Assembly: GCA_024518585.1 (NCBI GenBank)
Contig: JANIHI010000006.1
Coordinates: forward strand, 1 to 64,000
Direction of reading: 5' to 3'
Length of the DNA stretch: 64,000 bases
Source of the DNA: Methanolinea sp.
GTDB taxonomy: Archaea; Halobacteriota; Methanomicrobia; Methanomicrobiales; Methanospirillaceae
Made by a program: the position numbers and the translations under genes. The first letter of the stretch is position 1. Each line of letters opens with the position of its first letter. Below are positions 1 through 9,466 of this stretch, piece after piece. Below the pieces are notes generated by a model. That model was not told where the DNA came from, ran no database searches, and worked only from the letters and a program-made list of their open reading frames with translations.

Positions 1-127
1 ACGGTATAGGTCCCGGCGGCAGTATAATTATGCACGGGGTTCTGGACGGTTGCATTGGATGTCCCGTCACCGAAGTTCCACTGCCAGGCGGTAGGGGAGT
101 TGGAGGAGAGGTCGGTGAACTGGACGG
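1..127. repeat. Perfect direct repeat copy A, PKD-coding
   Basis: Bases 1-127 are identical to bases 1171-1297. The first mismatch is at 128 versus 1298. The repeat may continue left of the window. Both copies encode the same part of a PKD domain of one protein. Confidence 0.95.
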
Positions 128-2711
128 TAAGGGGGTATTGGCCAGATGTCGGGGACGCGGAGAATTGGACAGATGGTGGAACAGGGTTGACGCTTTCGGT
201 CCCCCAGGTCACGACGGCGGGTTCTGGGGATACATGTTTTCTGACGGCAATCCTATCACATATCGCACTGTTTGGAGTACCCCAACTTGTTATTGCTGCA
301 GGTAAAGAATCGGATGGTATCGTTGATGATGTTGTCCTGGTTGTCCCATCGATAACAAATGTAGCCGATGTCGATGAGATTCGATATACCTCAACGTTGT
401 GCCAATTGGTATCAAGTGGGCCAAAAAGGTCAATAAATGTATAGCTACTACCACTAAGTGTTTTTCCTTGGAATTTGTTAGAGCCATCAGTGCGGGCAAA
501 AATGATTACTTGCCGCGAGGCATCAGCATTGTTGAATCCAATTGCTGGATATGAAACCGAACTGGTTGTTGCTTGTTTCCACTTTCCCATGATAACGTGA
601 TTACCACCGAATGTTGCTTTTGAATAAATACCCTGGTATGCTGACTTAGATGCCGTAACTGTTACGACTCCGCCACTTACGATCACCGTCGGTGTGCTGC
701 CACCAATGTTCCATTTAGTCGCATTCAGGCTGGTCCCCTCAAAATCATCGAAGAACAGGAACGTTGCATCACCGTTGGAGAGGGAGGTTGCCGCGGGGTT
801 CCCGTAGTAGAGGTAGAATTGAGTTCCGGTGGTGGGGATGGAGGGGACCCTGACCCAAACGATGGCGTAATTAGATCCGGTCTCCTGGACCCAGTAGGAG
901 AGGACGGTATTGTCGGTAGTAGTGAACCGGACATCCGAGAAATCCGGGTTGACCTTGGTTCCGAGGTAGACGTTCTCGCCGGTATCGGTACCGGTCGTGT
1001 TCCAGACTTTGAACCGGACCTGGTAATCGGTGAGCGGGGATGAAGATCCGGAGATGGTGTGGAGTTTGCGGTAGGACCAGCCGGAGAGGAACGGCGGGGG
1101 TGGAGTGACGGTGATGTAGTTGGATTTCCGGGTGGTGTTGGAGCCGTAAGAATTCGAGACGGTAAGCGTGACGGTATAGGTCCCGGCGGCAGTATAATTA
1201 TGCACGGGGTTCTGGACGGTTGCATTGGATGTCCCGTCACCGAAGTTCCACTGCCAGGCGGTAGGGGAGTTGGAGGAGAGGTCGGTGAACTGGACGGAAA
1301 GCGGCGCTACACCAGTGGCCGGTGTGGCCTTGAATTCTGCGATCGGGCCAGGGACTGGGGAGACGGTGAGCTCGTACAGTTCATTGTTTATTTCGCAATT
1401 TCCAGACCGGATTTTGAACCATCCCGCCTCGCCCCAGCCTGTTCCCCAACTGTTCTTGCATATCCAGTATGTTCCTCCCCCATCCTGTCCATACCCGACA
1501 ATGACGATGGCATGGTAGCCTTCGAAATCGTCAGTTGTATTTTCATAGATGCCTGTTTTATAAGAATAGAAGTCTGAATAGACAACGAAAGTTCCGATTA
1601 TTGGTCCTCTTGTCAGCGCGTCCTTGATTGCTGCTTCATTGTTAAGGGGGTATATCCGGTGCCATTCTGATATACGGTTAGCTCGGCTGCAACCAGGATT
1701 ACAGGTGGTCACTTGTGCCTTGTAAGGGAAACAGGACTCGTTCATGACACCTTGATTGAGCACCCAGTTGAGGGGACAGCTCATAGTGGCTCCGTCACAG
1801 CTCCCGCATCCCGGACAGGAGAGAAGGTCCTGCTCCGCAAAGTCTGGGTTGAGGTTAGGGTTGTTGTATGCAATTTCCATCCGGGACTCAAGTGTCCCGA
1901 GGGTTGCAAATGCCCAGCAACTCCCGCAATCCCCCTGGTTGCGGATGGGGGTTGTAAAGTCACCGCCATTAACCCTCCAGTCGAGAGAGGGAGGAACGCT
2001 TTGGATACCAGATGAGAAATTTTCGGGTGAAACACCCGATCCCCCTTCCGAACTGAATGAATTTTCTGTTGATACATGTATGAGACCAAGCATATTTTTG
2101 CGTTCGTTGTCAGGCAGGTCGAATACTGATGTCCACCCTGCTACCCATTTCTTCCCCTGCGCTTTGATGGCTGATTGGATATTTTCCAATTCCTTTTGTT
2201 TTCTCTCCCGGAAAGCAAGAGAACTTGCGGGGGTCTCTCCCTGTTTCTCTCCCTGTTTGACCGTGCATTGGAGGCATGGTATTTCCTCTCCCATAGTGGA
2301 GGAGGGATTGGGATCTGCGAGGGAAGGGGAAGCGGGAGTAATTGCCGGGTCAATGCTGGGGAAAACCGTTTGAGTCGGGGTTGTAATGATTTCGGAATTG
2401 ACTTGTCCTACGAGGAGATCGCTGCCGGGCGGAGTGGACTCCTCTGCCTGATCAGAACCCCCCGGAGTTGATAGTGACATTGAGAAAAGAGGAGGACAGT
2501 CATCATCATTCTCCCCGTCGACCTGGGATACTGGCCCTTGGTGAACCTGACAAACCAATCCCTGTGAATCATTGTCAGTGGCCTGGATTGCTGCCCCGCT
2601 ACAGGAGATGCATTCCTGTTCAATTTCGTTTCCTGCCGCAGTCCCTATGATGCATAAAGAAAGGAAAATGGTAAAAATAATAACCCCATAAGTAATTTTC
2701 CGGACTTTCAT
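1..2711 (-). CDS. Secreted papain-family (C1) cysteine protease with PKD and DUF2341 domains, 3' end outside window
   Basis: This is an open frame of 903 codons that continues past the left edge. It starts with a signal peptide (hydrophobic segment about residues 7-25) and a low-complexity propeptide. The papain-like domain shows the catalytic Cys265 (QGDCGSCWAF), His400 (GYHAIVIVGYG) and Asn420 (KNSWGTGWGEAGW). A PKD domain follows (about 450-530, with FTDLSS and WNFGDGTS), then a DUF2341 domain (from GWSYRK, about 543-640), a LamG-like stretch (FFDDFEG onward), and a second PKD domain cut by the window. The start is ATG at 2711 with a strong Shine-Dalgarno sequence GGTGGAG just upstream. 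It probably works at or outside the cell surface, with PKD and DUF2341 domains for adhesion or glycan contact. Substrate is unknown. The two PKD domains share a perfect DNA repeat. Confidence 0.88.
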   Translation of the reverse strand, partial: MKVRKITYGVIIFTIFLSLCIIGTAAGNEIEQECISCSGAAIQATDNDSQGLVCQVHQGPVSQVDGENDDDCPPLFSMSLSTPGGSDQAEESTPPGSDLLVGQVNSEIITTPTQTVFPSIDPAITPASPSLADPNPSSTMGEEIPCLQCTVKQGEKQGETPASSLAFRERKQKELENIQSAIKAQGKKWVAGWTSVFDLPDNERKNMLGLIHVSTENSFSSEGGSGVSPENFSSGIQSVPPSLDWRVNGGDFTTPIRNQGDCGSCWAFATLGTLESRMEIAYNNPNLNPDFAEQDLLSCPGCGSCDGATMSCPLNWVLNQGVMNESCFPYKAQVTTCNPGCSRANRISEWHRIYPLNNEAAIKDALTRGPIIGTFVVYSDFYSYKTGIYENTTDDFEGYHAIVIVGYGQDGGGTYWICKNSWGTGWGEAGWFKIRSGNCEINNELYELTVSPVPGPIAEFKATPATGVAPLSVQFTDLSSNSPTAWQWNFGDGTSNATVQNPVHNYTAAGTYTVTLTVSNSYGSNTTRKSNYITVTPPPPFLSGWSYRKLHTISGSSSPLTDYQVRFKVWNTTGTDTGENVYLGTKVNPDFSDVRFTTTDNTVLSYWVQETGSNYAIVWVRVPSIPTTGTQFYLYYGNPAATSLSNGDATFLFFDDFEGTSLNATKWNIGGSTPTVIVSGGVVTVTASKSAYQGIYSKATFGGNHVIMGKWKQATTSSVSYPAIGFNNADASRQVIIFARTDGSNKFQGKTLSGSSYTFIDLFGPLDTNWHNVEVYRISSTSATFVIDGTTRTTSSTIPSDSLPAAITSWGTPNSAICDRIAVRKHVSPEPAVVTWGTESVNPVPPSVQFSASPTSGQYPLTVQFTDLSSNSPTAWQWNFGDGTSNATVQNPVHNYTAAGTYT
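1171..1297. repeat. Perfect direct repeat copy B, PKD-coding
   Basis: This is the second copy of the 127-bp identical repeat. It encodes the core of the first PKD domain, including the WNFGDGTS motif. Upstream of it (below 1171) sequence diverges from what is visible, but copy A is cut by the window edge, so the true length is unknown. Confidence 0.95.
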
Positions 2712-3130
2712 CTCTCCACCTTGCACCGGTCTTGCCACCCTGTTTGATCGGTGGCGATTGTTCCTGAAAGTATATTCATCCCCCTTAATTAAATAGTGAG
2801 GAGGGGGTAACCTGCATGATGCAGGAATGGAAAATAACCTGGCTTTTCCTCTCAAATTATTGTTAACCAGATATAAAGGGGTCTTCGATATTCGAATAGG
2901 TAGTGAGGAGCAATGGGAGAGGCGACCGACTCCACACCGCTAGAAAAGATCCTCCCGCCACGCCCCAAAGGACGTCCCTGCAGCTGTTTGGAGACTGACG
3001 TGTCATGGAGAACGGCAAAATTTTTTTCATCTTTCCCCGTATAATACAGCGATGAGATGAAAAATACCAATTCGAGATAAGCCTTTAGAAAAAGAGAAAA
3101 AAAAGCTTCCGAGACAGGAATCACCACCAT
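2712..3130. other. Intergenic region with protease promoter candidates and terminator of the gmd operon
   Basis: About 420 bases without a convincing gene. On the minus strand there are two TATA-like boxes for the protease gene, at 2785-2795 and 2769-2777, implying a leader of 35-55 nt. A run of eight T on the minus strand (3097-3104) lies about 27 nt past the stop of the permease gene and probably ends that transcript. A 92-codon minus-strand frame here has no recognisable features. Confidence 0.5.
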
Positions 3131-3976
3131 TCACACGATATCCGCGTAATACTGCTCCACCTTCCGGAAGTAAAACGTCCCCGTCACAAGGAGGACGAAG
3201 ACGACTGCAAGCGAGACCCATATCATGCTGCCCGGCGGACTCGTCCCGAGGAGGGCCCACCGGAACCCCTCGATCACCCCCGCCATGGGGTTTAACCCGT
3301 AGAGTACCTGCCACTTTTCGGGTAACAGGGAACTGGGGTAGACGACGGGAGAGGCATAGAGCCATATCTGGACCAGGAACGGGACGGTGTACTGGAAATC
3401 CCTGTACATGACGTTTAATGCCGAGAGCCAGATGCCGACCGAGAGCGAGGCGAGGACGGCGAAAAGGACAAACAGCGGGAGGAAGATGACGTTGACCGTG
3501 GGTGCAAACCCGTAATAGACCATCAGAAGGACAAGTATCGAGAACGCGACCACGAAATCGACCAGCGGGGAGAGGATCCCGGAAAGGGGCATGACCAGGC
3601 GGGGGAAGTAGACTTTCGTGAGGATGTTCTGGTTCTGGACCATGCTCAGGGTCGACCGGGAGAGCCCCTCCGCAAACAGGGTCCAGGGGAGGAGTGCGGC
3701 GAAGCTGAAGAGGGGGTAGGGGACGCCCTCGGAGGGGATCTTTGCGAACCCGCCGAAGATGACGGTGAAGATGACCATCGCAAACAGGGGCTGGATGATA
3801 GCCCATGCCGCCCCAAGGGCCGTCTGCTTGTACCGGAGCTTCACGTCCCGCCACGTGAAGATGTAGAGGAGCTCGCGGTATGCCCAGAGTTCCCGGAAGT
3901 CCACGGGTACCCACTTCTTCGGGGGAGTGATGATGGTGACCGGGAGATCGTCGGGAGCTGGTGTCGACGCCGTCAT
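3131..3976 (-). CDS. ABC-2 type polysaccharide/polyol-phosphate export permease
   Basis: A 281-residue integral membrane protein with about six transmembrane helices. The N-terminal segment ELWAYRELLYIFTWRDVKLRYKQT is interrupted here only for quotation and is typical of the Wzm/TagG/RfbA permease family (ABC2_membrane): 'WRDVKLRYKQT' just before the first helix, and 'GLNPMAGVIEGFRWAL' in the periplasmic-side loop before the last helices. These permeases export undecaprenyl- or dolichyl-linked glycans. It is the last gene of a gmd-fcl-permease unit, 46 nt after fcl, so the exported glycan probably contains fucose or another GDP-mannose-derived sugar. The partner ATPase (Wzt-like) is not in this window, which is unusual because the two normally sit together. 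Confidence 0.88.
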   Translation of the reverse strand: MTASTPAPDDLPVTIITPPKKWVPVDFRELWAYRELLYIFTWRDVKLRYKQTALGAAWAIIQPLFAMVIFTVIFGGFAKIPSEGVPYPLFSFAALLPWTLFAEGLSRSTLSMVQNQNILTKVYFPRLVMPLSGILSPLVDFVVAFSILVLLMVYYGFAPTVNVIFLPLFVLFAVLASLSVGIWLSALNVMYRDFQYTVPFLVQIWLYASPVVYPSSLLPEKWQVLYGLNPMAGVIEGFRWALLGTSPPGSMIWVSLAVVFVLLVTGTFYFRKVEQYYADIV

Positions 3977-4022
3977 GATGTAACCCTGTTCTTCGTATTC
4001 GCGTGCACCGGCGGAAAAGCTT

Positions 4023-4991
4023 TCAACAATGGTCCGGTTCCCCGGTGGTACCCGTTCCGAGAGTCTTTTGGTACCACTCGATCGTCCTCTTTAACCCCTC
4101 TTCGAAGGGGACTTCTGCCCGGAAACCAAATTCCCGTTCTGCACGGCTCACGTCGAGGCCCCGCCGCGGCTGCCCGTCGGGTTTTGTCGTGTCCCAGACA
4201 ATTTTCCCGGAAAAACCGGTGTGCCGGGCGATGATCGCCACGAGTTCCCTGATCTTGATCTCGTTGCCGGCACCGATATTCACCGGGTCAGGCTTGTTGT
4301 ACCGCTCGGTTGCAAGGACGATGGCCCGGGCAGCATCGTCAACGTACAGGAACTCGCGGGAGGCGCTCCCCGTCCCCCATACCTCGACGACCTCCTCCCT
4401 GTTGCAGACAGCGTCGGAAAACTTCTTAATCAGCGCCGGGATGACATGGGAGCTCTCGGGGTTGAAGTTGTCATGGGGGCCGTAGAGGTTCACGGGCAGG
4501 AGATAGATCGCATTGAACCCGTACTGCTGGCGGTATGCCTGGCACTGGACAAGGAGCATCTTCTTTGCAAGCCCATAGGGCGCGTTGGTCTCCTCGGGGT
4601 ACCCGTTCCAGAGGTCCTCTTCCCTGAAGGGGACCGGTGTGAACTTCGGGTACGCGCAGACGGTCCCGAGGACGACGCATTTTTCGACCCCGGCCTGGCG
4701 AGCGGCCTCGATGACCTGTATCCCCATGATGGCATTGTCAAAGAAGAGCTCGGCAGGATACTTCTGGTTAAAGCCGATCCCGCCGACCCTTGCGGCAAGG
4801 TGGATGACAATATCCTTGCCTTCCACCGCTTTCTGGCAGTTTTCCCACTTCCGGAGGTCGAGATCGCGGCTCCGGGGGATCGCGAGCTGCGCGGCTCCAA
4901 CCCCCCGCTTCAGCAGCTGTTCGACAATGGCACTCCCAAGGAAACCGGCACCGCCCGTGATGAGGATGCTCTTCCCATCCCAGTAACTCAC
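4023..4991 (-). CDS. fcl: GDP-L-fucose synthase (NAD-dependent epimerase/dehydratase)
   Basis: A 322-residue short-chain dehydrogenase. It converts GDP-4-keto-6-deoxy-mannose (the gmd product) to GDP-L-fucose by epimerisation and NADPH reduction. The Rossmann motif GGAGFLGS is at the N-terminus, the catalytic Tyr-x3-Lys appears as YGLAKK, and 'LAARVGG' and '[12 protein letters not shown]' are typical of the WcaG/Fcl family. The start is taken as GTG 4991, just after the gmd stop at 4996 and with a GGGGG stretch upstream; the longer frame would run deep into gmd. Its position directly after gmd supports the assignment. Confidence 0.9.
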   Translation of the reverse strand: MSYWDGKSILITGGAGFLGSAIVEQLLKRGVGAAQLAIPRSRDLDLRKWENCQKAVEGKDIVIHLAARVGGIGFNQKYPAELFFDNAIMGIQVIEAARQAGVEKCVVLGTVCAYPKFTPVPFREEDLWNGYPEETNAPYGLAKKMLLVQCQAYRQQYGFNAIYLLPVNLYGPHDNFNPESSHVIPALIKKFSDAVCNREEVVEVWGTGSASREFLYVDDAARAIVLATERYNKPDPVNIGAGNEIKIRELVAIIARHTGFSGKIVWDTTKPDGQPRRGLDVSRAEREFGFRAEVPFEEGLKRTIEWYQKTLGTGTTGEPDHC

Positions 4992-4995
4992 CGCT

Positions 4996-6054
4996 CTAGT
5001 CCCCCTTCCACCACTTGTTGCCAAACCTCTTTTCCAGTATCCTGTCGCCCTCACCGATGGGCTCAAGCCCGAACGCCCGCATGTCTGCGTCCACCATGAC
5101 CTTGACCAGGTCACCGAACCGGACCCGGGCCTTCCAGCCAAGAACCTTTTCTGCCTTCCGCGGGTCGGCGATGAGCACGTCCACCTCGGTCGGGCGGAAG
5201 TATTTCTGGTCGATTCTCACGTGCTCGTCCATGTCGAGGTCTGCGTACCGGAACGCTGCCTCCACGAACTCCTGGACGGAATGGGTCTCACCCGTCCCGA
5301 TCACGAAGTCGTCAGCCTTGGCCTGCTGGAGCATCATCCACATGCATTCCACGTACTCCGGCGAGAAACCCCAGTCGCGCTTTGCCTCGAGGTTCCCGAG
5401 GGCAAGGGACTTCTCCCTGCCCGAGAGTATCCGTGCAATACCCCGCGTGATCTTGCGTGTCACGAAGGTCTCGCCCCGGCGGGGGGACTCGTGGTTGAAG
5501 AGGATGCCGTTGCAGGCATACATCCCGTACCCTTCCCGGTAATTCCGCGTCATCCAGTAGGCATAGACTTTCGCACACGCGTAGGGACTGCGGGGGTAAA
5601 ATGGCGTCTCCTCGTTCTGCGGGGGGTTGGAGCCGCCGAACATCTCGCTGCTCGATGCCTGGTAGAACCGGACGCCGGGGTTGCTCCGGCGGGCAGCCTC
5701 GAGCAGGCGGGTCGTCCCAAGGCCCGTGATATTCCCGGTGTACTCCGGGGTATCAAAAGAGACCCGGACGTGGCTCTGGGCGGCAAGGTTGTACACCTCG
5801 TCGGGGCGGACCCTGTCCATGATGGTCGAGATTTGCTCGGAATCAGAGAGGTCCCCGTAGTGCAGGAAGAGTCCCGACCCGCTCGATGCTGTCCCGGCAA
5901 TCTCTGCCTCGGGGAAGATGTGGGCGATCCTGCTGGTATTGAGCGACGAGGACCTCCGTACAAGGCCGTGCACCTCGTAACCCCTCGAGAGGAGGAGCTC
6001 GGCGAGGTAGGAGCCGTCCTGCCCGGTAATCCCGGTAATCAAGGCTTTTTTCAT
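4996..6054 (-). CDS. gmd: GDP-mannose 4,6-dehydratase
   Basis: A 352-residue enzyme of the extended SDR family. It removes water from GDP-D-mannose to give GDP-4-keto-6-deoxy-D-mannose, the first step to GDP-fucose or GDP-rhamnose. The start [20 protein letters not shown] contains the NADP-binding [11 protein letters not shown] motif. '[11 protein letters not shown]', the [10 protein letters not shown] (Tyr-x3-Lys) active site and '[16 protein letters not shown]' are characteristic. The start at 6054 is chosen because all homologues begin there and because a TATA-like box lies 26 nt upstream. First gene of the gmd-fcl-permease unit for a surface glycan. Confidence 0.94.
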   Translation of the reverse strand: MKKALITGITGQDGSYLAELLLSRGYEVHGLVRRSSSLNTSRIAHIFPEAEIAGTASSGSGLFLHYGDLSDSEQISTIMDRVRPDEVYNLAAQSHVRVSFDTPEYTGNITGLGTTRLLEAARRSNPGVRFYQASSSEMFGGSNPPQNEETPFYPRSPYACAKVYAYWMTRNYREGYGMYACNGILFNHESPRRGETFVTRKITRGIARILSGREKSLALGNLEAKRDWGFSPEYVECMWMMLQQAKADDFVIGTGETHSVQEFVEAAFRYADLDMDEHVRIDQKYFRPTEVDVLIADPRKAEKVLGWKARVRFGDLVKVMVDADMRAFGLEPIGEGDRILEKRFGNKWWKGD

Positions 6055-6075
6055 GGTACGACCCGGATAAGTGAG

Positions 6076-6084
6076 AAATATATT
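6076..6084 (-). promoter_or_regulatory. TATA box of gmd
   Basis: AAATATATT read on either strand, centred about 26 nt upstream of the gmd ATG. This predicts a leaderless transcript and excludes the longer frame that starts at 6183. Confidence 0.6.
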
Positions 6085-6225
6085 CGCACCGGGAGGCATA
6101 TACCTTCCCGTTTTCCTTGGCAAGCGGCATATCCCGTGGAAACGTTGAGGTAGGGCTGGCACGGGTGTTCTTATCCCAGGCATTACGAAACCCGCGCAAT
6201 CCCCCCTATATTTACCAGGAGTGAA

Positions 6226-6233
6226 CTATTTAA
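6226..6233 (+). promoter_or_regulatory. TATA box of the tRNA-Arg gene
   Basis: CTATTTAA, centred about 32 nt upstream of the tRNA 5' end. Confidence 0.55.
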
Positions 6234-6261
6234 GCATCCAGGCGAGATAACTATAGCCAGT

Positions 6262-6333
6262 GTCCCGGTAGGGTAGTGGATATCCTAGAAGCCTGCGGAG
6301 CTTTTGACCCGGGTTCAAGTCCCGGCCGGGGCG
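6262..6333 (+). tRNA. tRNA-Arg (anticodon GCG)
   Basis: The 72-nt sequence folds as a cloverleaf. The acceptor GTCCCGG pairs with CCGGGGC, with one G-U at the second pair, and the discriminator is G. The anticodon stem GAAGC/GCTTT encloses the loop CTGCGGA, giving anticodon GCG at 6295-6297, which reads CGC and CGU arginine codons. The T stem CCGGG/CCCGG has loop TTCAAGT. No intron is seen and the 3' CCA is not encoded, as is common in archaea. Confidence 0.93.
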
Positions 6334-6343
6334 TCTCTTTCCT

Positions 6344-7309
6344 TTACCGGTTCCCAAGCGGGATACCGCGGTGCAGTCCCGCCCTTTGTGCTGCTTCCAC
6401 CGCCTCCTTGTACTCCTTGACCGTCAAGCGACGGTTCAAAACCTTCAATCGCGGATCTGCCAGGAAGTCCCCAACCCTCCCGCAGGGGCGGTACTGGTCC
6501 ATGATGTTGATGTAGGCATCCCGGGATACCCTCTCTGCAATGAATGCAAAGACCCGCCCGCTCCCGGCAAGGCCGCCGGGGAGGACGAGGTGGCGAATGA
6601 TGAGTCCCCTCCGTGCAATTCCCCTTTCAATCACCAGGTCGCCGACCTGCCGCTGCATCTCCACGATCGCCGCCTCCATAATTTCAACGTACCGGGGGGC
6701 TTCGGAGAGAACGAGCGCAATCTCGTCATCTGCATACTTTGCATCCGGCATGTAGATATCGACGATGCCGTCGAGGATGCGCAGTGTCTCGACCGAATCG
6801 TAACTGCCTGTGTTGTACACGAGGGGGATGGCGAGACCCTGCCCGGCGGCGATCGAGACAGACCGGACGATCTGGGGGACAAAGTGGGTGGGCGAAACGA
6901 GGTTGATGTTGTGGCACCCCCTGTCCTGGAGCCAAAGCATGATCCGGGCCAGTTCCTCGCAGCTGACCTCCCTGCCATACCTCTCCTGGCTGATCTCGTA
7001 GTTCTGGCAGAAGGCACACCGCAGGGAACACCCTGCAAAAAAGATCGTACCGGACCCGGAACTCCCGACCAGGGGAGGCTCCTCTCCAAAGTGGGGACCA
7101 AAAGAAGAGACCTTCGGGAGAAAACCTCCCCCGCAGTACCCCGTCTTTCCGGCGGACCTGTCAACACCGCACTGCCGCGGGCAGACCCGGCAGGGTGAGA
7201 GTAGCTCCCCGGCATGTTTCACACGCCGTTCCAGTTCCCCGGACCGGTGCAAAGAGAGGTACGATGGCCCGCTTTCGTATGTGCCCGCCATGGATGGTTC
7301 TTTTGTCAT
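6344..7309 (-). CDS. Radical SAM protein, PflA/PflX-like (COG1313 type)
   Basis: A 321-residue radical SAM enzyme. The CxxxCxxC cluster motif is CSLRCAFC, preceded by a cysteine-rich N-terminal segment CRVCPRQCGVDR and followed by 'QNYEISQ'. These features match the pyruvate formate-lyase-activating-enzyme-like family often called PflX. 'NLVSPTHFVPQIV' and 'YNTGSYDSVETLR' are also characteristic. The true substrate is unknown for this archaeal group and no glycyl-radical enzyme is nearby. The start is uncertain: ATG 7309 or ATG 7291 are both reasonable, and the frame extends further upstream without support. It is divergent from the flavin-binding protein at 7444. Confidence 0.82.
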   Translation of the reverse strand: MTKEPSMAGTYESGPSYLSLHRSGELERRVKHAGELLSPCRVCPRQCGVDRSAGKTGYCGGGFLPKVSSFGPHFGEEPPLVGSSGSGTIFFAGCSLRCAFCQNYEISQERYGREVSCEELARIMLWLQDRGCHNINLVSPTHFVPQIVRSVSIAAGQGLAIPLVYNTGSYDSVETLRILDGIVDIYMPDAKYADDEIALVLSEAPRYVEIMEAAIVEMQRQVGDLVIERGIARRGLIIRHLVLPGGLAGSGRVFAFIAERVSRDAYINIMDQYRPCGRVGDFLADPRLKVLNRRLTVKEYKEAVEAAQRAGLHRGIPLGNR

Positions 7310-7443
7310 CCCTGTATTGGTTTCTCCCCTTATTGGGGTATCGGGCAGCAGCTCCCAAAAAGAATATGGGGAGGGAGACATACTGGAGTAGTAACGGCAC
7401 TACCACGCTGTTTAATCCCCAGGAAAACGAGGTGAATGAGAGA

Positions 7444-7848
7444 ATGGTGAACCTGACACCCGAGATGAAAGAGACTTTTGCAAAGATCAAGCTCTTCCCG
7501 GTGGCAACCGCTTCCAAGAAGGGAGTTCCGAACGTCGCCCCGATTGCATTCGTGATCATGGCCGCCGATGACACCCTCTGGCTCGCGGACAACTACATGC
7601 ACAAGACCCTCGCAAACGTGAAGGAGAACCCGCACGCGGCGATCTACATCTGGGACCCGGACGCAAAGAAGTGCTTCCAGATCAAGGGAACAGTGGAGGT
7701 CAAGACCGCGGGTCCCGACTACGAGAAGATGAAGAAGATGGTCCACGACAAGAAACCGGAACTCCCGGCAAAGTCCCTCCTCGTGATGAAGATCACGGAA
7801 GTCTTTGAGTGCAACCCCGGCCCCCACGCCGGGAAGAAGTTACTGTAG
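7444..7848 (+). CDS. Pyridoxamine 5'-phosphate oxidase-related FMN-binding protein
   Basis: A 134-residue single-domain split-barrel protein. The segments 'FPVATASKKGVPNVAPIAF' and 'LADNYMHKTLANVKENPHAA' are typical of the PNPOx-like flavin-binding fold. Members bind FMN or F420 and reduce varied substrates; the substrate cannot be deduced. The start ATG 7444 is preceded by GAGGTG at 7429-7434, a good ribosome-binding site. A run of seven T at 7861-7867 right after the stop is the likely terminator. Confidence 0.82.
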   Translation: MVNLTPEMKETFAKIKLFPVATASKKGVPNVAPIAFVIMAADDTLWLADNYMHKTLANVKENPHAAIYIWDPDAKKCFQIKGTVEVKTAGPDYEKMKKMVHDKKPELPAKSLLVMKITEVFECNPGPHAGKKLL

Positions 7849-8066
7849 ATCTCCCCACACTTTTTTTGACCCTCTCCCCGGCCGGGTAGTTCCCTTTGGG
7901 CCTATCACAATTTTCCGTCGGGTAATGGGGATGTGCAAGAGAGGCAATTGTCCCCCCATCCTTGCGTGAGGATAACCCACCGGAGTCATGCCATCGCCGC
8001 ATGTATCCAAAATCAACCGGGAGATCTCAAAAAAGAGGCTGTAAAAAAAACAGGGGAGTGGGGGGA
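7849..8066. terminator. Convergent spacer with T-tract terminators for both flanking genes
   Basis: T7 at 7861-7867 (plus strand) follows the flavin protein. On the minus strand T8 at 8050-8043 follows argG within about 20 nt of its stop. Oligo-T tracts are the usual archaeal termination signal. No gene is seen in this spacer. Confidence 0.55.
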
Positions 8067-9260
8067 TTACTCTTTCCCCCGCTTTCCCTGCTCCGCCAGC
8101 CGCGCCTGGATCCCGTAGTAGGCCGAGACACCAATTGCGTGGCACTGGTCGATCGAGGTCGTATCGAACGAGACGAGGTCACCCGAGTAGAGCCCTTCCG
8201 GGGACGACCGCCCCAGGACCCTGCAACAGCCCTTGAACATCTCCACCTCGACCCTGCCCGTGACCCTCTCCTGGGACTGCGCGATGAACGCAGAAAGGTC
8301 ATGGAAGAGCGGCTCGTGGACGAGGCCCATGTAGGCGAGTTCCGACCATTTCTCGTCGACGATGTGCTTGAAGGCGAGTTCCTGGCGGGTGAGGGTGAGG
8401 TGCTCGAGGTCATGGTGGGCCAGGAGGAGCACGGTGGCTGCCGGGTGCTCGTAGATCTCACGGGCCTTCAGCCCGAGGATCCGGTCCTCGATCATGTTGT
8501 TCCTCCCGATGCCGTGCCGGCCGGCCCGGGTATTCAATTCCCTGATCAGGTCAAAGGGTCCGTATTCCACGTCGTTGAGCCGGTGGGGGATCCCCTTGAT
8601 GAAGTCGATCGCAAGGATCTCGGGCGTGTCCGGGGCATCGTGGGGAGAGACGGTCCATGCATAGATCTCCTCGGGCGGGTGGTAGGCAGGGTCCTCGAGC
8701 ATCCCTCCCTCGATACTCCTGCTCCAGATGTTTTCGTCCACGCTCCACGGCCTCCCCTTCCCGACGGGGACGGGGATATCGTGTTCTCTGGCATAGTCGA
8801 TCTCCCAGTCCCGCGTGAGGTTGAGCTCACGGATGGGGGCGATCACGTCCAGTCCCGCCATCCGGAATATAAAATCGAACCGGAGCTGGTCGTTTCCTTT
8901 CCCCGTACACCCATGGGCAACGGCATGGGCACCTTCCCGGGCTGCAACCGCGACGACCTCCTCGGCGATGAGCGGGCGGGCGAGCGCGGTCCCCATCGGG
9001 TATCCCTCGTAGGAGCCGTTTGCCCTGATCGCCGGGAGGATGTACCCGGTGACGAACTTCTCGCGGGCATCGATCGTGTAATGCGTATCGGCCAGCTTGC
9101 GACCTTTCTCCGTCGCGGTCCTGATCTCTTCATCCCGCTGCCCGACGTTCACCGCGACGGTGACCACGCGGTCGTACCCGTAGCGCTCCCGAAGGAGGGG
9201 GATGCAGATCGATGTATCGAGCCCGCCGGAATAGGCAAGGACTACCGTTCCCTTTCCCAT
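8067..9260 (-). CDS. argG: Argininosuccinate synthase
   Basis: A 397-residue enzyme that joins citrulline and aspartate with ATP to form argininosuccinate in arginine biosynthesis. The N-terminal P-loop of the PP-ATPase fold is [10 protein letters not shown], and later blocks include '[14 protein letters not shown]' (the citrulline/ATP site) and '[10 protein letters not shown]'. Length and domain order are normal. It is followed at a distance by carB-carA on the same strand upstream. Since carbamoyl phosphate feeds citrulline synthesis, the neighbourhood is arginine/pyrimidine themed. Confidence 0.97.
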   Translation of the reverse strand: MGKGTVVLAYSGGLDTSICIPLLRERYGYDRVVTVAVNVGQRDEEIRTATEKGRKLADTHYTIDAREKFVTGYILPAIRANGSYEGYPMGTALARPLIAEEVVAVAAREGAHAVAHGCTGKGNDQLRFDFIFRMAGLDVIAPIRELNLTRDWEIDYAREHDIPVPVGKGRPWSVDENIWSRSIEGGMLEDPAYHPPEEIYAWTVSPHDAPDTPEILAIDFIKGIPHRLNDVEYGPFDLIRELNTRAGRHGIGRNNMIEDRILGLKAREIYEHPAATVLLLAHHDLEHLTLTRQELAFKHIVDEKWSELAYMGLVHEPLFHDLSAFIAQSQERVTGRVEVEMFKGCCRVLGRSSPEGLYSGDLVSFDTTSIDQCHAIGVSAYYGIQARLAEQGKRGKE

Positions 9261-9444
9261 TTTTCATGCACTCCTGGCTGTCTATTGGAAAAGATAATAC
9301 CTATTCATTGCCCCTTTCGCGGTAATAATGCTATTTTTTTGTGGGGGACGGACAGGGGGATGTGAACCGGGATGAGAGAACGTCCCCGGTCACGCTCTCC
9401 CAGCACTGTGAAATCCGGACAATGGAGAGGATCCGGACGGGGAG

Positions 9445-9452
9445 AAAAAAAA
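9445..9452 (-). terminator. Oligo-T terminator after carB
   Basis: A run of eight T on the minus strand, about 15 nt after the carB stop codon, with no clear hairpin. Typical of archaeal termination. Confidence 0.5.
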
Positions 9453-9466
9453 TGAGAATCGGATCC

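Noticed and set aside
2852-3130. 92-codon minus-strand frame between the permease and the protease
   Set aside because: AT-rich, no start signals, overlaps the terminator T-tract.
7962-9365. 467-codon plus-strand frame opposite argG
   Set aside because: Antisense shadow of argG, no homology recognised.
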